Assembly (NCBI RefSeq): GCF_042680685.1
Contig: NZ_JBHUEA010000002.1
Coordinates: forward strand, 1 to 64,000
Length of the DNA stretch: 64,000 nt
Direction of reading: 5' to 3'
DNA from: Amnibacterium endophyticum
GTDB taxonomy: Bacteria > Actinomycetota > Actinomycetes > Actinomycetales > Microbacteriaceae
The notes beneath the pieces were generated by a model that did not search any database, had not been told where the DNA came from, and saw only the letters and a program-made list of their open reading frames with translations. Below are positions 8,126 through 17,051 of this stretch, in pieces (positions within the stretch are counted from its first letter, which is position 1; each line of letters begins with the position of its first letter). The position numbers and the translations under genes were made by a program.

Positions 8126-8944
8126 TCAGTCCGTGAAGCTGTGCAGCCATTCCATGCCCGCCGCGGCCCGCCGTCCGCCCGCCAGCTGCACGAACCGCTC
8201 CTCGAGGCTGGCGCCCCGTCGGACCTCGTCCGTCGTCCCGGCGGCGAGCACGCGCCCGCCCACCACGATCGCGACGTGGTCGCACACCCGCTGGATCAGG
8301 TCCATGCCGTGGCTGGACAGCAGCACGGTGCCGCCGGCGGCGACGTAGCGCTGCAGGATCTCGACCAGGTTCGCCGCCGAGACGGGGTCGACGGACTCGA
8401 ACGGCTCGTCGAGCACGAGCAGCCGGGGCGAGTGGATCATCGCGGCCGCGAGCGCGATCTTCTTCGTCATGCCGGCCGAGTAGTCGGCGACCAGGCGCCC
8501 GCTCGCGTCCTCCAGCCCGAACGCCGAGACGAGGTCCGCCGTCCTCCGCCGTACGACGTCGGGGTCCATCCCGCGGAGGACGCCCGAGTAGTGCAGCAGC
8601 TGGGCGCCGGAGAGCCGGTCGAAGAGGCGGAGCGCGTCCGGCAGCACGCCGATCGTCCGCTTCGCCCGCTCCGGCTCGGCCCACACGTCGATGCCGTGGA
8701 CCAGCACGCGGCCGGCGTCCGGCCGCAGCAGCCCCGTCACCATCGACAGGGTCGTGGTCTTGCCGGCGCCGTTCGGGCCGACGACGCCGGTGAACGAGCC
8801 GGGCTGCACGGTCAGGTCGATCGCGTCGACCGCGACGGTCTCGCCGAACCGCTTGGTCAGGCCCTGCACCTCGAGCACCGGCGGCGCCTCGGCGGGCTCC
8901 GCACCGGCGACCGCGGTCGCCGCCGCGTCGCCCTCGTCCGTCAC
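8126..8944 (-). CDS. ABC transporter ATP-binding protein (exporter type)
   Basis: This 272-residue nucleotide-binding subunit has Walker A GPNGAGKTT, a variant signature motif YSAGMTKKIALA in place of the canonical LSGGQ, Walker B LLVLDEPFESVD and an H-loop LLSSHGMDLIQ. The family is that of daunorubicin/NatA-like exporters. A short acidic N-terminal extension precedes the ABC domain. It is first in a two-gene unit with the large permease downstream. Start is GTG at 8944, with TACCGT seven bases upstream and no Shine-Dalgarno site. Exported substrate unknown. Confidence 0.88.
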   Translation of the reverse strand: MTDEGDAAATAVAGAEPAEAPPVLEVQGLTKRFGETVAVDAIDLTVQPGSFTGVVGPNGAGKTTTLSMVTGLLRPDAGRVLVHGIDVWAEPERAKRTIGVLPDALRLFDRLSGAQLLHYSGVLRGMDPDVVRRRTADLVSAFGLEDASGRLVADYSAGMTKKIALAAAMIHSPRLLVLDEPFESVDPVSAANLVEILQRYVAAGGTVLLSSHGMDLIQRVCDHVAIVVGGRVLAAGTTDEVRRGASLEERFVQLAGGRRAAAGMEWLHSFTD

Positions 8945-8951
8945 GCGCTCG

Positions 8952-8957
8952 ACGGTA
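8952..8957 (-). promoter_or_regulatory. -10 element (TACCGT) of the ABC exporter operon, leaderless type
   Basis: On the reverse strand TACCGT ends 7 nt before the GTG at 8944. Confidence 0.5.
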
Positions 8958-9026
8958 GCAAGGCGTCCGCCGAGCGGGGCGGACGCGCCGGGAGGCTGGG
9001 CGCGAGTCGGGGCGGAGGCGCTCGAT

Positions 9027-9032
9027 TACCAT
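9027..9032 (+). promoter_or_regulatory. candidate -10 element for the polysaccharide exporter operon
   Basis: TACCAT lies 53 bases before the GTG at 9086. Unlike most genes in the window, this one would have a 5' leader of roughly 45 bases, and a ribosome site (AGAAGGA) precedes the start. Confidence 0.4.
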
Positions 9033-9085
9033 GGCGAGCCGACGCCGACCACCTCCCCCGCGGCGCCCCACCAGAAGGACGCCCC

Positions 9086-9910
9086 GTGACCGCTGCCGTA
9101 TCGGCGCCCCGCGCCGCTGCCGCCTCGGCGCGCAGCTCGTACTGGGCCCGCTACCGCCACGCCCTCTGGCTGCTCACGACCCGCGACCTCAAGGTCCGCT
9201 ACACGACGAGCGCGCTCGGCTACCTGTGGTCGATCATCGACCCGCTGCTGATGGCCGGGATCTACTGGGTCGTGTTCCAGTTCGTGTTCACGAACCGCGG
9301 CGGCACGACCGAGCAGCCCTACATCCTGTTCCTGCTCTGCGCGGTGCTGCCCTGGACGTGGTTCAACGGCAACCTGTCGGACGCGACGCGCGCGTTCCGC
9401 CAGGAGGGCAAGCTGATCCGCAGCGTGCGGATCCCCCGGAGCATCTGGATCCTCCGGCAGATCTGCAGCAAGGGCATCGAGTTCCTGATCAGCCTGACGA
9501 TCATCGCCTTCTTCGCCCTGATCTACCTCCGGCCGCCCTCGCCCCTCGCGCCGCTCTACCTGATCGTCGCGATCGCGCTGCAGGTGCTGCTGACGGTGGG
9601 GCTGAACTTCATCATCGCGCCGCTCGCGGTCTTCTACCGCGACCTCGAGCGCGTCGTGAAGCTGGGCCTGCGGGTGCTCTTCTACGGGGCGCCGGTGCTC
9701 TACCACTTCAACATCGGCAACCCGGTGCTGCACTTCATCTACGGCATCGACCCGCTCGCGGGCATCTTCGACCTGTACCGCGGGATGTTCTTCCCGCAGA
9801 TCGTGGACTGGGTCTACGTGCTGCAGAGCCTGATCGGCTCGATCGTGATCTTCACGATCGGCGCGGTCGTGTTCCGCCGCTCCATCCCGCGCGTGCTGAA
9901 GGAGATCTGA
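9086..9910 (+). CDS. Wzm/TagG-type polysaccharide ABC exporter permease
   Basis: This 274-residue ABC-2 type permease has six hydrophobic segments. The N-terminal amphipathic region includes LLTTRDLKVRYTTSALGYLW, which is typical of permeases exporting teichoic acids, O-antigens or other cell-surface glycans (Wzm, TagG, RfbA). The GTG at 9086 is preceded by AGAAGGA at proper spacing, and the family sequence starts soon after; the longer open frame upstream is not conserved. Its stop overlaps the ATG of the partner ATPase (TGATG). No glycosyltransferase genes lie nearby, so the glycan is unknown. Confidence 0.88.
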   Translation: MTAAVSAPRAAAASARSSYWARYRHALWLLTTRDLKVRYTTSALGYLWSIIDPLLMAGIYWVVFQFVFTNRGGTTEQPYILFLLCAVLPWTWFNGNLSDATRAFRQEGKLIRSVRIPRSIWILRQICSKGIEFLISLTIIAFFALIYLRPPSPLAPLYLIVAIALQVLLTVGLNFIIAPLAVFYRDLERVVKLGLRVLFYGAPVLYHFNIGNPVLHFIYGIDPLAGIFDLYRGMFFPQIVDWVYVLQSLIGSIVIFTIGAVVFRRSIPRVLKEI

Positions 9911-10644
9911 TGCCGACGCCCGTGATCTCGGTGGAGGACGTCGGGATCCAGTTCAAGATCAACCGCCGCCGGCAGCGCAGCCTGAAGGACCTCTTCGGCA
10001 CGAAGCAGCGGCGGGAGGCGCCCGAGGAGTTCTGGGCCTTCCGCAACGTCAGCTTCGACGTGCAGCAGGGCGAGTCGATCGGGGTCGTGGGCCGGAACGG
10101 CCAGGGCAAGTCGACGCTGCTGAAGATCGTGGCGGAGGTGATCATCCCCGACGAGGGCACCGTGGAGGTGCGCCGCGGGGTGGCTCCCCTGATCGAGATC
10201 ACCGGCGGGTTCGTCGACGACCTCTCGGTGCGGGACAACGTCTACCTGGCGGCGGGCCTGCACGGGAAGAGCCGGGAGCAGATCGACGACGAGTTCGCCG
10301 ACATCATCGAGTTCGCGGAGATCAAGGACTTCGTGAACACGCCCTACAAGCACCTGTCGAGCGGCATGAAGGTCCGCGTCGCGTTCAGCGTCGTGTCCCG
10401 GCTGGACGAGCCGATCCTGCTCGTCGACGAGGTGCTCGCGGTCGGCGACCGCGGCTTCCGGCGCAAGTGCTACGCCCGCATCGAGGAGATGCTGGCCGAC
10501 GGCCGGACGCTGTTCTTCGTGTCGCACAACGACGGCGACCTCAAGCGCTTCTGCAACCGCGGGCTCTACCTCGACGACCACGTCCTGAAGTTCGACGGGC
10601 CGATCGAGGACGCCTACGAGCGGTACACCGCCGACTACTCCTGA
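9910..10644 (+). CDS. Wzt/TagH-type polysaccharide ABC exporter ATPase
   Basis: This 244-residue ATP-binding subunit is the partner of the permease just upstream, whose stop codon its ATG overlaps. Motifs are Walker A GRNGQGKST, the signature LSSGMKVRVAFSV, Walker B ILLVDEVLAVGD and the H-loop FFVSHNDGD. The N-terminal region ISVEDVGIQFKINRRRQRSLKDLF is the usual insertion of polysaccharide exporters. It lacks the C-terminal carbohydrate-binding domain found in some Wzt proteins (over 400 residues), so glycan recognition by that route is not expected. A GC-rich hairpin follows the stop. Confidence 0.9.
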   Translation: MPTPVISVEDVGIQFKINRRRQRSLKDLFGTKQRREAPEEFWAFRNVSFDVQQGESIGVVGRNGQGKSTLLKIVAEVIIPDEGTVEVRRGVAPLIEITGGFVDDLSVRDNVYLAAGLHGKSREQIDDEFADIIEFAEIKDFVNTPYKHLSSGMKVRVAFSVVSRLDEPILLVDEVLAVGDRGFRRKCYARIEEMLADGRTLFFVSHNDGDLKRFCNRGLYLDDHVLKFDGPIEDAYERYTADYS

Positions 10645-10650
10645 CCGGGC

Positions 10651-10674
10651 CGCTCCCGCCCCGGGACGGGAGCG
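10651..10674. terminator. GC-rich hairpin between convergent genes
   Basis: CGCTCCCG at 10651-10658 pairs with CGGGAGCG at 10667-10674 around an 8-base loop. It sits 6 bases after the exporter ATPase stop and 9 bases before the stop of the convergent gene, so it may serve both strands. There is no T-tract. Confidence 0.5.
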
Positions 10675-10683
10675 CGGGCCGGC

Positions 10684-11151
10684 TCAGGCGCGCGGGACCG
10701 GCTCGCCGCCGAAGGTGAGCCCGTACTCGTCGCCCGACTCGAGCCGGAGCTTGAAGGAGTGCTTCTCCTGCGGCCTGCGCAGGTCGAGCCGCTCGGCGAG
10801 GCCCGGCAGCACCCGCTGCGGCTCGCCGCCGTTCACGAGCTCGCCGACCTCCCCGCTCGTGAGCCCGAGGCCGTAGGTCTGCTCCAGCTGGTCGGCGACG
10901 GACGCCCGCTCCGCCTGCAGGGTCCGCACGCCGATGCCCGCCTGCCACCCAGCCGCCACGAGCGCGACCGCGGCGAGCACGCCGGCGACGACCCCGACGC
11001 CCCGCAGCCGGGTGCGCGAGCCGCGCCGCAGCCGGGGTGCGAACACGATCGGCAGGCAGATCAGGACCGTGGCGACCAGCAGCGCGGTCAGCGCGGGGAG
11101 GAAGACCAGGTTCTGGTCCTCGGCGAAGTACTCGATCGTCACGTGGGTCAT
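10684..11151 (-). CDS. two-pass membrane protein with an extracytoplasmic C-terminal domain
   Basis: A 155-residue protein of no family I recognise. Two hydrophobic helices (about residues 14-37 and 52-69, separated by a basic RRGSRTRLR loop) anchor it. The remaining 85 or so residues are polar and by the positive-inside rule lie outside the membrane. They include EQTYGLGLTSGEVGELVNGG, which looks like a small folded domain. Start is uncertain: ATG at 11151 is almost on top of GGAAGAG, whereas the in-frame GTG three codons later is better spaced. A TAGCGT hexamer on this strand at 11172-11177 could give a short leader. Confidence 0.6.
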   Translation of the reverse strand: MTHVTIEYFAEDQNLVFLPALTALLVATVLICLPIVFAPRLRRGSRTRLRGVGVVAGVLAAVALVAAGWQAGIGVRTLQAERASVADQLEQTYGLGLTSGEVGELVNGGEPQRVLPGLAERLDLRRPQEKHSFKLRLESGDEYGLTFGGEPVPRA

Positions 11152-11244
11152 CTCTTCCGGGCGAACGGCCGACGCTAACACCGGGCGGACGCCCCGACCG
11201 ACTGCGACGCCGCGCACGCTCGGCCGACGTCCACCGCGACTGCC

Positions 11245-11250
11245 TATCCT
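11245..11250 (+). promoter_or_regulatory. candidate -10 element (TATCCT) of the gene at 11261
   Basis: TATCCT ends 10 nt before the ATG; no Shine-Dalgarno sequence is apparent, so a leader of only a few bases is expected. Confidence 0.45.
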
Positions 11251-11260
11251 TCCGGGCACC

Positions 11261-12013
11261 ATGGCGAAGGACGCGGACGACGAGCTGGAACAGACCTGGA
11301 CGAAGCGCGGCTGGGACCGGCTGCTGGTCGTCCAGCGCCCGGCGGTGCTGGCGCACCTCCGGGGCATCCGGAAGCGGCACCCGGAGGCGTCGCCGGAGCA
11401 GGTGCTGCGCATCCTCGAGAAGCGCTACCTCGCGGCCGTGACCGCGGGCGGCGCCGCGAGCGGCGCGGCCGCCGTGGTCCCCGGCGTCGGGACCATCGCC
11501 TCGGTCGGCATCAGCGGGGTCGAGACGGTCGGCTTCCTCGAGGCGAGCGCGCTGTTCGCGCAGTCGGTCGCCGAGGTGCACGGCGTCGCCGTGACGGAGC
11601 CGGAGCGCGCGAGCACGATGGTGATGGCGCTCATGCTCGGGCCGTCCGGGTCCAAGCTGGTCGAGCAGTTCACGGGCGAGATGAACGGCACCGGCGGTCC
11701 CCGCTCCGAGTACTGGGGGCAGGTGGTCGGCGACCGGATGCCCGTCAAGTTCCTGAAGCCCCTCGCCGACCGGGTGCGGCGCACCTTCCTCAAGCGGTTC
11801 GCGGCCCGTCAGGGCGGCAGCGTCGTGCTGCGGGCGGTGCCGTTCGGCGTCGGCGCGGTGATCGGCGGGGCCGGCAACCGCATGGCCGGCGGTCGCGTCG
11901 TCAAGGCGACGCGGGAGGCGTTCGGTGCGGCGCCGAGCGTCTTCCCGGGCGAGGTGCTGATCGGCGAGGCGGACGCCGACGAGCGGGCGCTCGACGGCGG
12001 CCACGTGGACTGA
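11261..12013 (+). CDS. conserved hypothetical protein with glycine-zipper segments
   Basis: This 250-residue protein is not firmly recognised. The first 55 residues form a charged helical region (MAKDADDELEQTW onward). A glycine- and alanine-rich stretch follows at about 62-105, with GGAASGAAAVVPGVGTIASV and GISGVETVGFLEASALF, and another glycine-rich stretch lies near 190-210 (PFGVGAVIGGAGNRMAGG). Such zippers occur in membrane-associated proteins, including EcsC-like proteins, but I cannot confirm that family. There is no signal peptide. It is transcribed alone, divergent from the small membrane gene to its left and convergent with amylosucrase. Confidence 0.65.
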   Translation: MAKDADDELEQTWTKRGWDRLLVVQRPAVLAHLRGIRKRHPEASPEQVLRILEKRYLAAVTAGGAASGAAAVVPGVGTIASVGISGVETVGFLEASALFAQSVAEVHGVAVTEPERASTMVMALMLGPSGSKLVEQFTGEMNGTGGPRSEYWGQVVGDRMPVKFLKPLADRVRRTFLKRFAARQGGSVVLRAVPFGVGAVIGGAGNRMAGGRVVKATREAFGAAPSVFPGEVLIGEADADERALDGGHVD

Positions 12014-12067
12014 GCCCGCGGCCCGGCACCGTCCGGCCCCCACCGGTCGAGGCGCGCCCCGCGGGGC

Positions 12068-13975
12068 TCAGGACCCGTCCGCCGCCCGCTGCACCCGGAG
12101 CCAGACGAATCCGAGGGGCGGCAGCACGAGGCCCTCGCGGAGGTGCACCTCGGCCTCCGTCAGCAGCTCCTGCGCGGTCTCGGGCAGGGCGGCGAACCGC
12201 TCCGCGGCCACGACGCGCGGCCCGTCCGACAGGTTCGCGAGCACGAGGACCGTCCGCTCGACCCCCGGCCGCTGGTAGCCGAGCACGTGCGGGTCGTGCG
12301 TCTCGAAGCCGACGAGTGCGCCGCCCGCCAGCTCGGGAATGCTCCGTCGCACCGCGATGAGGCGCCGGAGCCCCGCGAACACGGCGCCGGCGTCGGTGCC
12401 CGGGTCGTCCCGCTCCGCGTACCGCGCCGCCGGGAAGGCCGGCCGGTGCACCCAGCGGCTGTCGCTCGCGTGCTCCGGCACCGCGAGGTAGGAGTGGTCG
12501 TTCAGCTGCCCGACCTCGTCGCCGAGGTACAGCAGCGGGATCCCGCCGGTCGACATCGCGACGCCGTGCGCGAGCAGCACCCGGGCGACCCCGTGCGGGT
12601 CGCCGGCCTCGACGCCCGCGAGCGACGCGGTGGTGCCGGAGACGCGGGCGTCCCCCGTGCGCGGGTTCTCCTGGAAGGGCACGCCCCGCGCGAACGAGCC
12701 GGGGAACCGGTCCACGTAGAAGGCGTTGAGGAAGCGGCGGTGCTCGAAGCCGTCGATCCCGAGCTCGGCGGCGTCCTCGTCCGCGAAGGTCCAGCCGATG
12801 TCGTCGTGGCTGCGCACGTAGTTCACCCAGGCGGTGCCCGGCGCGGTCGCGTGCCGGCGCTCGAGGGCCTGCGACAGCAGGCGGGCGTCCCGGGTCGCGA
12901 GCGCGTCCCAGATCAGCGCCATCTGCAGCGGGTTATACGACAGGCGGCACTCGTCCACGTCGATGTACTCCGCGACGCGGTCGGGGTGGACGATCGCCTC
13001 GGACTTGAAGACGACGGCCGGGGCGGCGATGGCGAGCACCGCGTTGAAGGCGCGGATCAGCGCGTGCGCCTCCGGCCGGTTCTCGCAGTCGGTGCCGAGC
13101 TCCTTCCAGATGAACGCTGCCGCGTCGAGCCGCAGGACCTCGACGCCCACGTTCGCGAGGAAGAGCATCTCCCCCGCCATCGCCTCGAACACCGCCGGGT
13201 TCGCGTAGTTCAGGTCCCACTGGAAGCGGTGGAAGGTCGACCAGATCCAGCGGCCGTCGGGCAGCTGCACGAACGAGCCCGGGTAGTCGTCCGGGAACAC
13301 CTCGCGCGTCGTCCGCTCGTACAGGTCCGGGATCGTGCGGTCGGGGTGGATCCGGTAGAAGCCCTCGTAGCGCGGATCGCCCGCCACGGCGCCCAGCGCC
13401 CACTCGTGCTCGTCGCTCGTGTGGTTGAACACGAAGTCGACCACGAGGGAGATGCCGGCGGCGCGCAGGTCGGCCGCTAGGTCGCGCAGCTGCGCCGTCG
13501 TCCCGAGGCCCGGGTCGACCTCGCGGTAGCTGGAGACGGCGTAGCCGCCGTCCGAGTCGCCCGCGGGGGCCGCGAAGAGGGGCATCAGGTGCAGGTACGT
13601 CAGCCCGAGCTCGCGGAAGTACGGGATGCGGGCGCGCAGGCCCTTCAGGTCGCCGGCGTAGCGGTCGACGTAGCAGACCCCGCCCAGCATCCGGTGGTCC
13701 AGGTACCACGCGGGGTCCGCCTCCCGCACCGCGTCGAGGCGCCGCAGGTCCGGCGACCGCTCGGCCGCGGCGCGGGCGGCCGTCGCCACGACCGCCGCGA
13801 GCTGCTCGAGGCAGTCGGCGCGGTCGCCGTACACGTCGGTGAAGTGGCGGTACAGCCGCTCGAAGTGCGCATCCATGCGCCGCTCGAGCACGTCGTCGAG
13901 GACGGTGCCGGCCTCGGCCAGCCGGTCGCGCACGAAGGCGCGGGCGGCTGCCGCCTGCTGGGCGATCGTGAGCAT
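12068..13975 (-). CDS. amylosucrase (GH13 family)
   Basis: This 635-residue enzyme transfers glucose from sucrose onto alpha-glucan chains, releasing fructose. Its length and layout match amylosucrase: a helical N-terminal domain (1-90), a TIM barrel starting at YLDHRMLGGVCYVDRYAGDL, and a C-terminal beta domain. Catalytic residues are visible as nucleophile Asp284 (EVLRLDAAAF), acid/base Glu326 (FKSEAI) and Asp391 (VRSHDDIGW). Each lies two residues before its counterpart in the Neisseria enzyme (Asp286, Glu328, Asp393). No signal peptide, so it probably acts in the cytoplasm on imported sucrose or on glycogen. The ATG at 13975 has an AAGGGG ribosome site. No sucrose transporter or regulator is adjacent. 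Confidence 0.9.
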   Translation of the reverse strand: MLTIAQQAAAARAFVRDRLAEAGTVLDDVLERRMDAHFERLYRHFTDVYGDRADCLEQLAAVVATAARAAAERSPDLRRLDAVREADPAWYLDHRMLGGVCYVDRYAGDLKGLRARIPYFRELGLTYLHLMPLFAAPAGDSDGGYAVSSYREVDPGLGTTAQLRDLAADLRAAGISLVVDFVFNHTSDEHEWALGAVAGDPRYEGFYRIHPDRTIPDLYERTTREVFPDDYPGSFVQLPDGRWIWSTFHRFQWDLNYANPAVFEAMAGEMLFLANVGVEVLRLDAAAFIWKELGTDCENRPEAHALIRAFNAVLAIAAPAVVFKSEAIVHPDRVAEYIDVDECRLSYNPLQMALIWDALATRDARLLSQALERRHATAPGTAWVNYVRSHDDIGWTFADEDAAELGIDGFEHRRFLNAFYVDRFPGSFARGVPFQENPRTGDARVSGTTASLAGVEAGDPHGVARVLLAHGVAMSTGGIPLLYLGDEVGQLNDHSYLAVPEHASDSRWVHRPAFPAARYAERDDPGTDAGAVFAGLRRLIAVRRSIPELAGGALVGFETHDPHVLGYQRPGVERTVLVLANLSDGPRVVAAERFAALPETAQELLTEAEVHLREGLVLPPLGFVWLRVQRAADGS

Positions 13976-14024
13976 CGGACCCCTTCGTCTCGCCCTCGAT
14001 CCTCGGGAGGACGCTCCGCCGCGG

Positions 14025-14216
14025 TCAGTCCGGCGGCGCCCCGAAGGCGAGCACGAGCCCGATCACGACGAGCACGCCGAGCACCACCGACACGGTCGGC
14101 ACCCAGGACGGTCGGCCGTCGCCGCTGCGCCGCAGGCGCACGAGGTTCAGCACGAGCAGCGTCGCGAGCATGAGCAGCACCGCGACGCCCCAGACCGGGC
14201 CGCCGATGCTCAGCAC
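14025..14216 (-). CDS. 63-residue two-pass membrane protein
   Basis: A small reading frame starting with GTG at 14216. Two hydrophobic helices (about residues 6-27 and 41-59) are joined by a basic loop (RLRRSGDGRPSW), which should lie in the cytoplasm. The stop is followed 49 bases later by the amylosucrase start on the same strand. A strong hairpin separates it from htrA upstream. No family is recognised and no ribosome site is obvious. Coding is supported by the clean two-helix topology and by the gap it fills. Confidence 0.55.
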   Translation of the reverse strand: MLSIGGPVWGVAVLLMLATLLVLNLVRLRRSGDGRPSWVPTVSVVLGVLVVIGLVLAFGAPPD

Positions 14217-14226
14217 GGCGCACCGC

Positions 14227-14256
14227 AGGGCCGGCCCGCGTGCGCGGGCCGGCCCT
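14227..14256 (-). terminator. terminator hairpin after htrA
   Basis: A perfect 14-base inverted repeat (AGGGCCGGCCCGCG at 14227-14240 against 14243-14256) with only TG between the arms, so the terminal pairs must open to form a loop. It lies 18 bases past the htrA stop and 10 bases before the next gene. Confidence 0.7.
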
Positions 14257-14274
14257 CGAGACGGGAGCGACGGG

Positions 14275-15660
14275 TCAGGACGCGGCCTTCACCGTGCCGA
14301 GGGTGACCGACCCGGTCTTCGACTGGCCGTTGCGGCTCCACGTCACCTCGACCGTGCTGCCGCCCGGGTACGCGCGGACCTGCGCGGCGAGGTCCGTGAA
14401 CGCGGTCGTCGGCACGCCGCCGACCGCGGTGATGACGTCGCCCTTCTGGATGCCGGCCTTCGCGGCCGGGCCGCCCGACGTGACCGTCGAGACCGGCACG
14501 CCGGCCACGTCGCCGCTCGTCGCGGTCTGGTTCGACGGGGACTCGATGCCGATCTGCCCGTGCGTCGGCTGCTCGCCCTTGATGAGCTCGTCCGCGATGC
14601 GCTTCGCGATGTTGGAGGGAATGGCGAAGCCGACGCCGATGCTGCCCGACTGCCCGCCGGTCGACGACCCGGTGCCCGCGATCGCGACGTTCACGCCGAT
14701 CACGCGGCCCTGCGAGTCGAGGAGCGCGCCGCCGGAGTTGCCCGGGTTGATCGCCGCGTCGGTCTGCAGCACCGACAGGTAGATGTTCGAGGTCTGCGCC
14801 TGCGACTGCTGCCCGCCGTTGCCGTTGCCGTTGCCGTTGCCGAAGTTCCAGAAGTTGAAGGGGCTCTCGCCCTGCCCCTGTCCCTGCCCCTGGTCCTGCT
14901 GGCCCTGCTCGGGCACCGCGGACGAGGCGACCGCGATGCTGCGGTTCAAGGCGGAGACGATGCCGGTGGTCACGGTGTTCGGCAGGTTCAGCGGGGCGCC
15001 GATCGCGACCACGGAGTCGCCCACGTTCAGGTCGCTCGAGTCCGCGAAGGTCGCCGCGGTGAGGCCCGAAGCGTTCTCCAGCTTGATGACCGCGAGGTCG
15101 TTCAGCGGGTCGGTGCCGACGATCTTCGCCTTGTACAGGTGCCCGTCCGTGGTGGTGACCGAGATCGTGCCGCTCGAGCTGTCGCCGTCGAGCGTGACCA
15201 CGTGGTTGTTCGTCAGCACGTAGCCGTCGGAGCTCAGCACGATGCCGGAGCCGGTGCCCGACTCGTTGGAGGCGGCCACCTGAATGGTCACGACGGAGGG
15301 CGAGGCCTTCGCGGCGACCGCGGAGACGGCGGTCGCGGTCGACGGGTTGTTGATGACGACGCCTGCTCCGGAGCCGTTGGCGTTCGAGGTGGAGACCGCC
15401 GAGGTCGGCTGGTTCACCGCGATCGCGATGCCCGCACCGAGCCCGCCGCCGATCAGCGCCGCCACCACCGCGGCGGCGACGACCGGCACGACGAGGCCGC
15501 GCCGCTCACGGCTGCGCCGGAACGCGGCTCCTTCGCGGTCGTCGGCCACCGTCGTGGTGACGGGCTCCGCCCGGGTGTCGGTGCCGTCCTCGTGCAGGTG
15601 GCCGCCGTCGGCGGTCGTCTCCGACCGCGGCTCCTCCGGCCGGTTGAAGTCGTCGCTCAT
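14275..15660 (-). CDS. HtrA/DegP-like membrane-anchored serine protease with PDZ domain
   Basis: This 461-residue trypsin-like protease acts in envelope protein quality control. The N-terminal 55 residues are acidic and cytoplasmic, then one transmembrane helix (about 56-82) anchors the protein. The protease domain holds the triad His153 (LTNNHVV), Asp188 (PLNDLAVIKL) and Ser309 (NPGNSGGAL). A PDZ domain covers about 365-455. Odd feature: between about 250 and 292 a low-complexity insert rich in Gln, Gly and Asn (GQGQGQGESPFNFWNFG and a GN repeat) precedes the catalytic Ser. Start is ATG at 15660 with a strong GGAAGGAG site. Confidence 0.93.
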   Translation of the reverse strand: MSDDFNRPEEPRSETTADGGHLHEDGTDTRAEPVTTTVADDREGAAFRRSRERRGLVVPVVAAAVVAALIGGGLGAGIAIAVNQPTSAVSTSNANGSGAGVVINNPSTATAVSAVAAKASPSVVTIQVAASNESGTGSGIVLSSDGYVLTNNHVVTLDGDSSSGTISVTTTDGHLYKAKIVGTDPLNDLAVIKLENASGLTAATFADSSDLNVGDSVVAIGAPLNLPNTVTTGIVSALNRSIAVASSAVPEQGQQDQGQGQGQGESPFNFWNFGNGNGNGNGGQQSQAQTSNIYLSVLQTDAAINPGNSGGALLDSQGRVIGVNVAIAGTGSSTGGQSGSIGVGFAIPSNIAKRIADELIKGEQPTHGQIGIESPSNQTATSGDVAGVPVSTVTSGGPAAKAGIQKGDVITAVGGVPTTAFTDLAAQVRAYPGGSTVEVTWSRNGQSKTGSVTLGTVKAAS

Positions 15661-15751
15661 GGTGCTCCTTCCAAAGCCTCTCCAGACTGCGGGTCGATCC
15701 TGTGCCGTTCTTATGAGCCTCGGAAGGACCGCCTGGGCATCCCGCGCCTCG

Positions 15752-15757
15752 TACAGT
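15752..15757 (+). promoter_or_regulatory. -10 element (TACAGT) of the DapC-like aminotransferase, leaderless type
   Basis: TACAGT ends 6 nt before the GTG at 15764. Confidence 0.55.
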
Positions 15758-15763
15758 CGGACC

Positions 15764-16963
<1,200 letters not shown>

Positions 16964-16981
16964 CCGCCGCGCACCGCTTCA

Positions 16982-17032
16982 CGTCGCGACGCGGCACGGT
17001 CCCGGCCCTCAGCATCGTGCCGCGTCGCGACG
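16982..17032. terminator. long perfect inverted repeat between convergent genes
   Basis: A 17-base arm (CGTCGCGACGCGGCACG, 16982-16998) is repeated in inverse at 17016-17032 around a 17-base spacer. It lies between the stops of the aminotransferase (+) and the nitrilase-like gene (-), so it could terminate both. No T-tract. Partial further pairing outside the arms (CGCACC with GGTGCG) makes the element longer than an ordinary terminator. Confidence 0.55.
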
Positions 17033-17051
17033 CGGGTGCGGGCCGCGGCGC

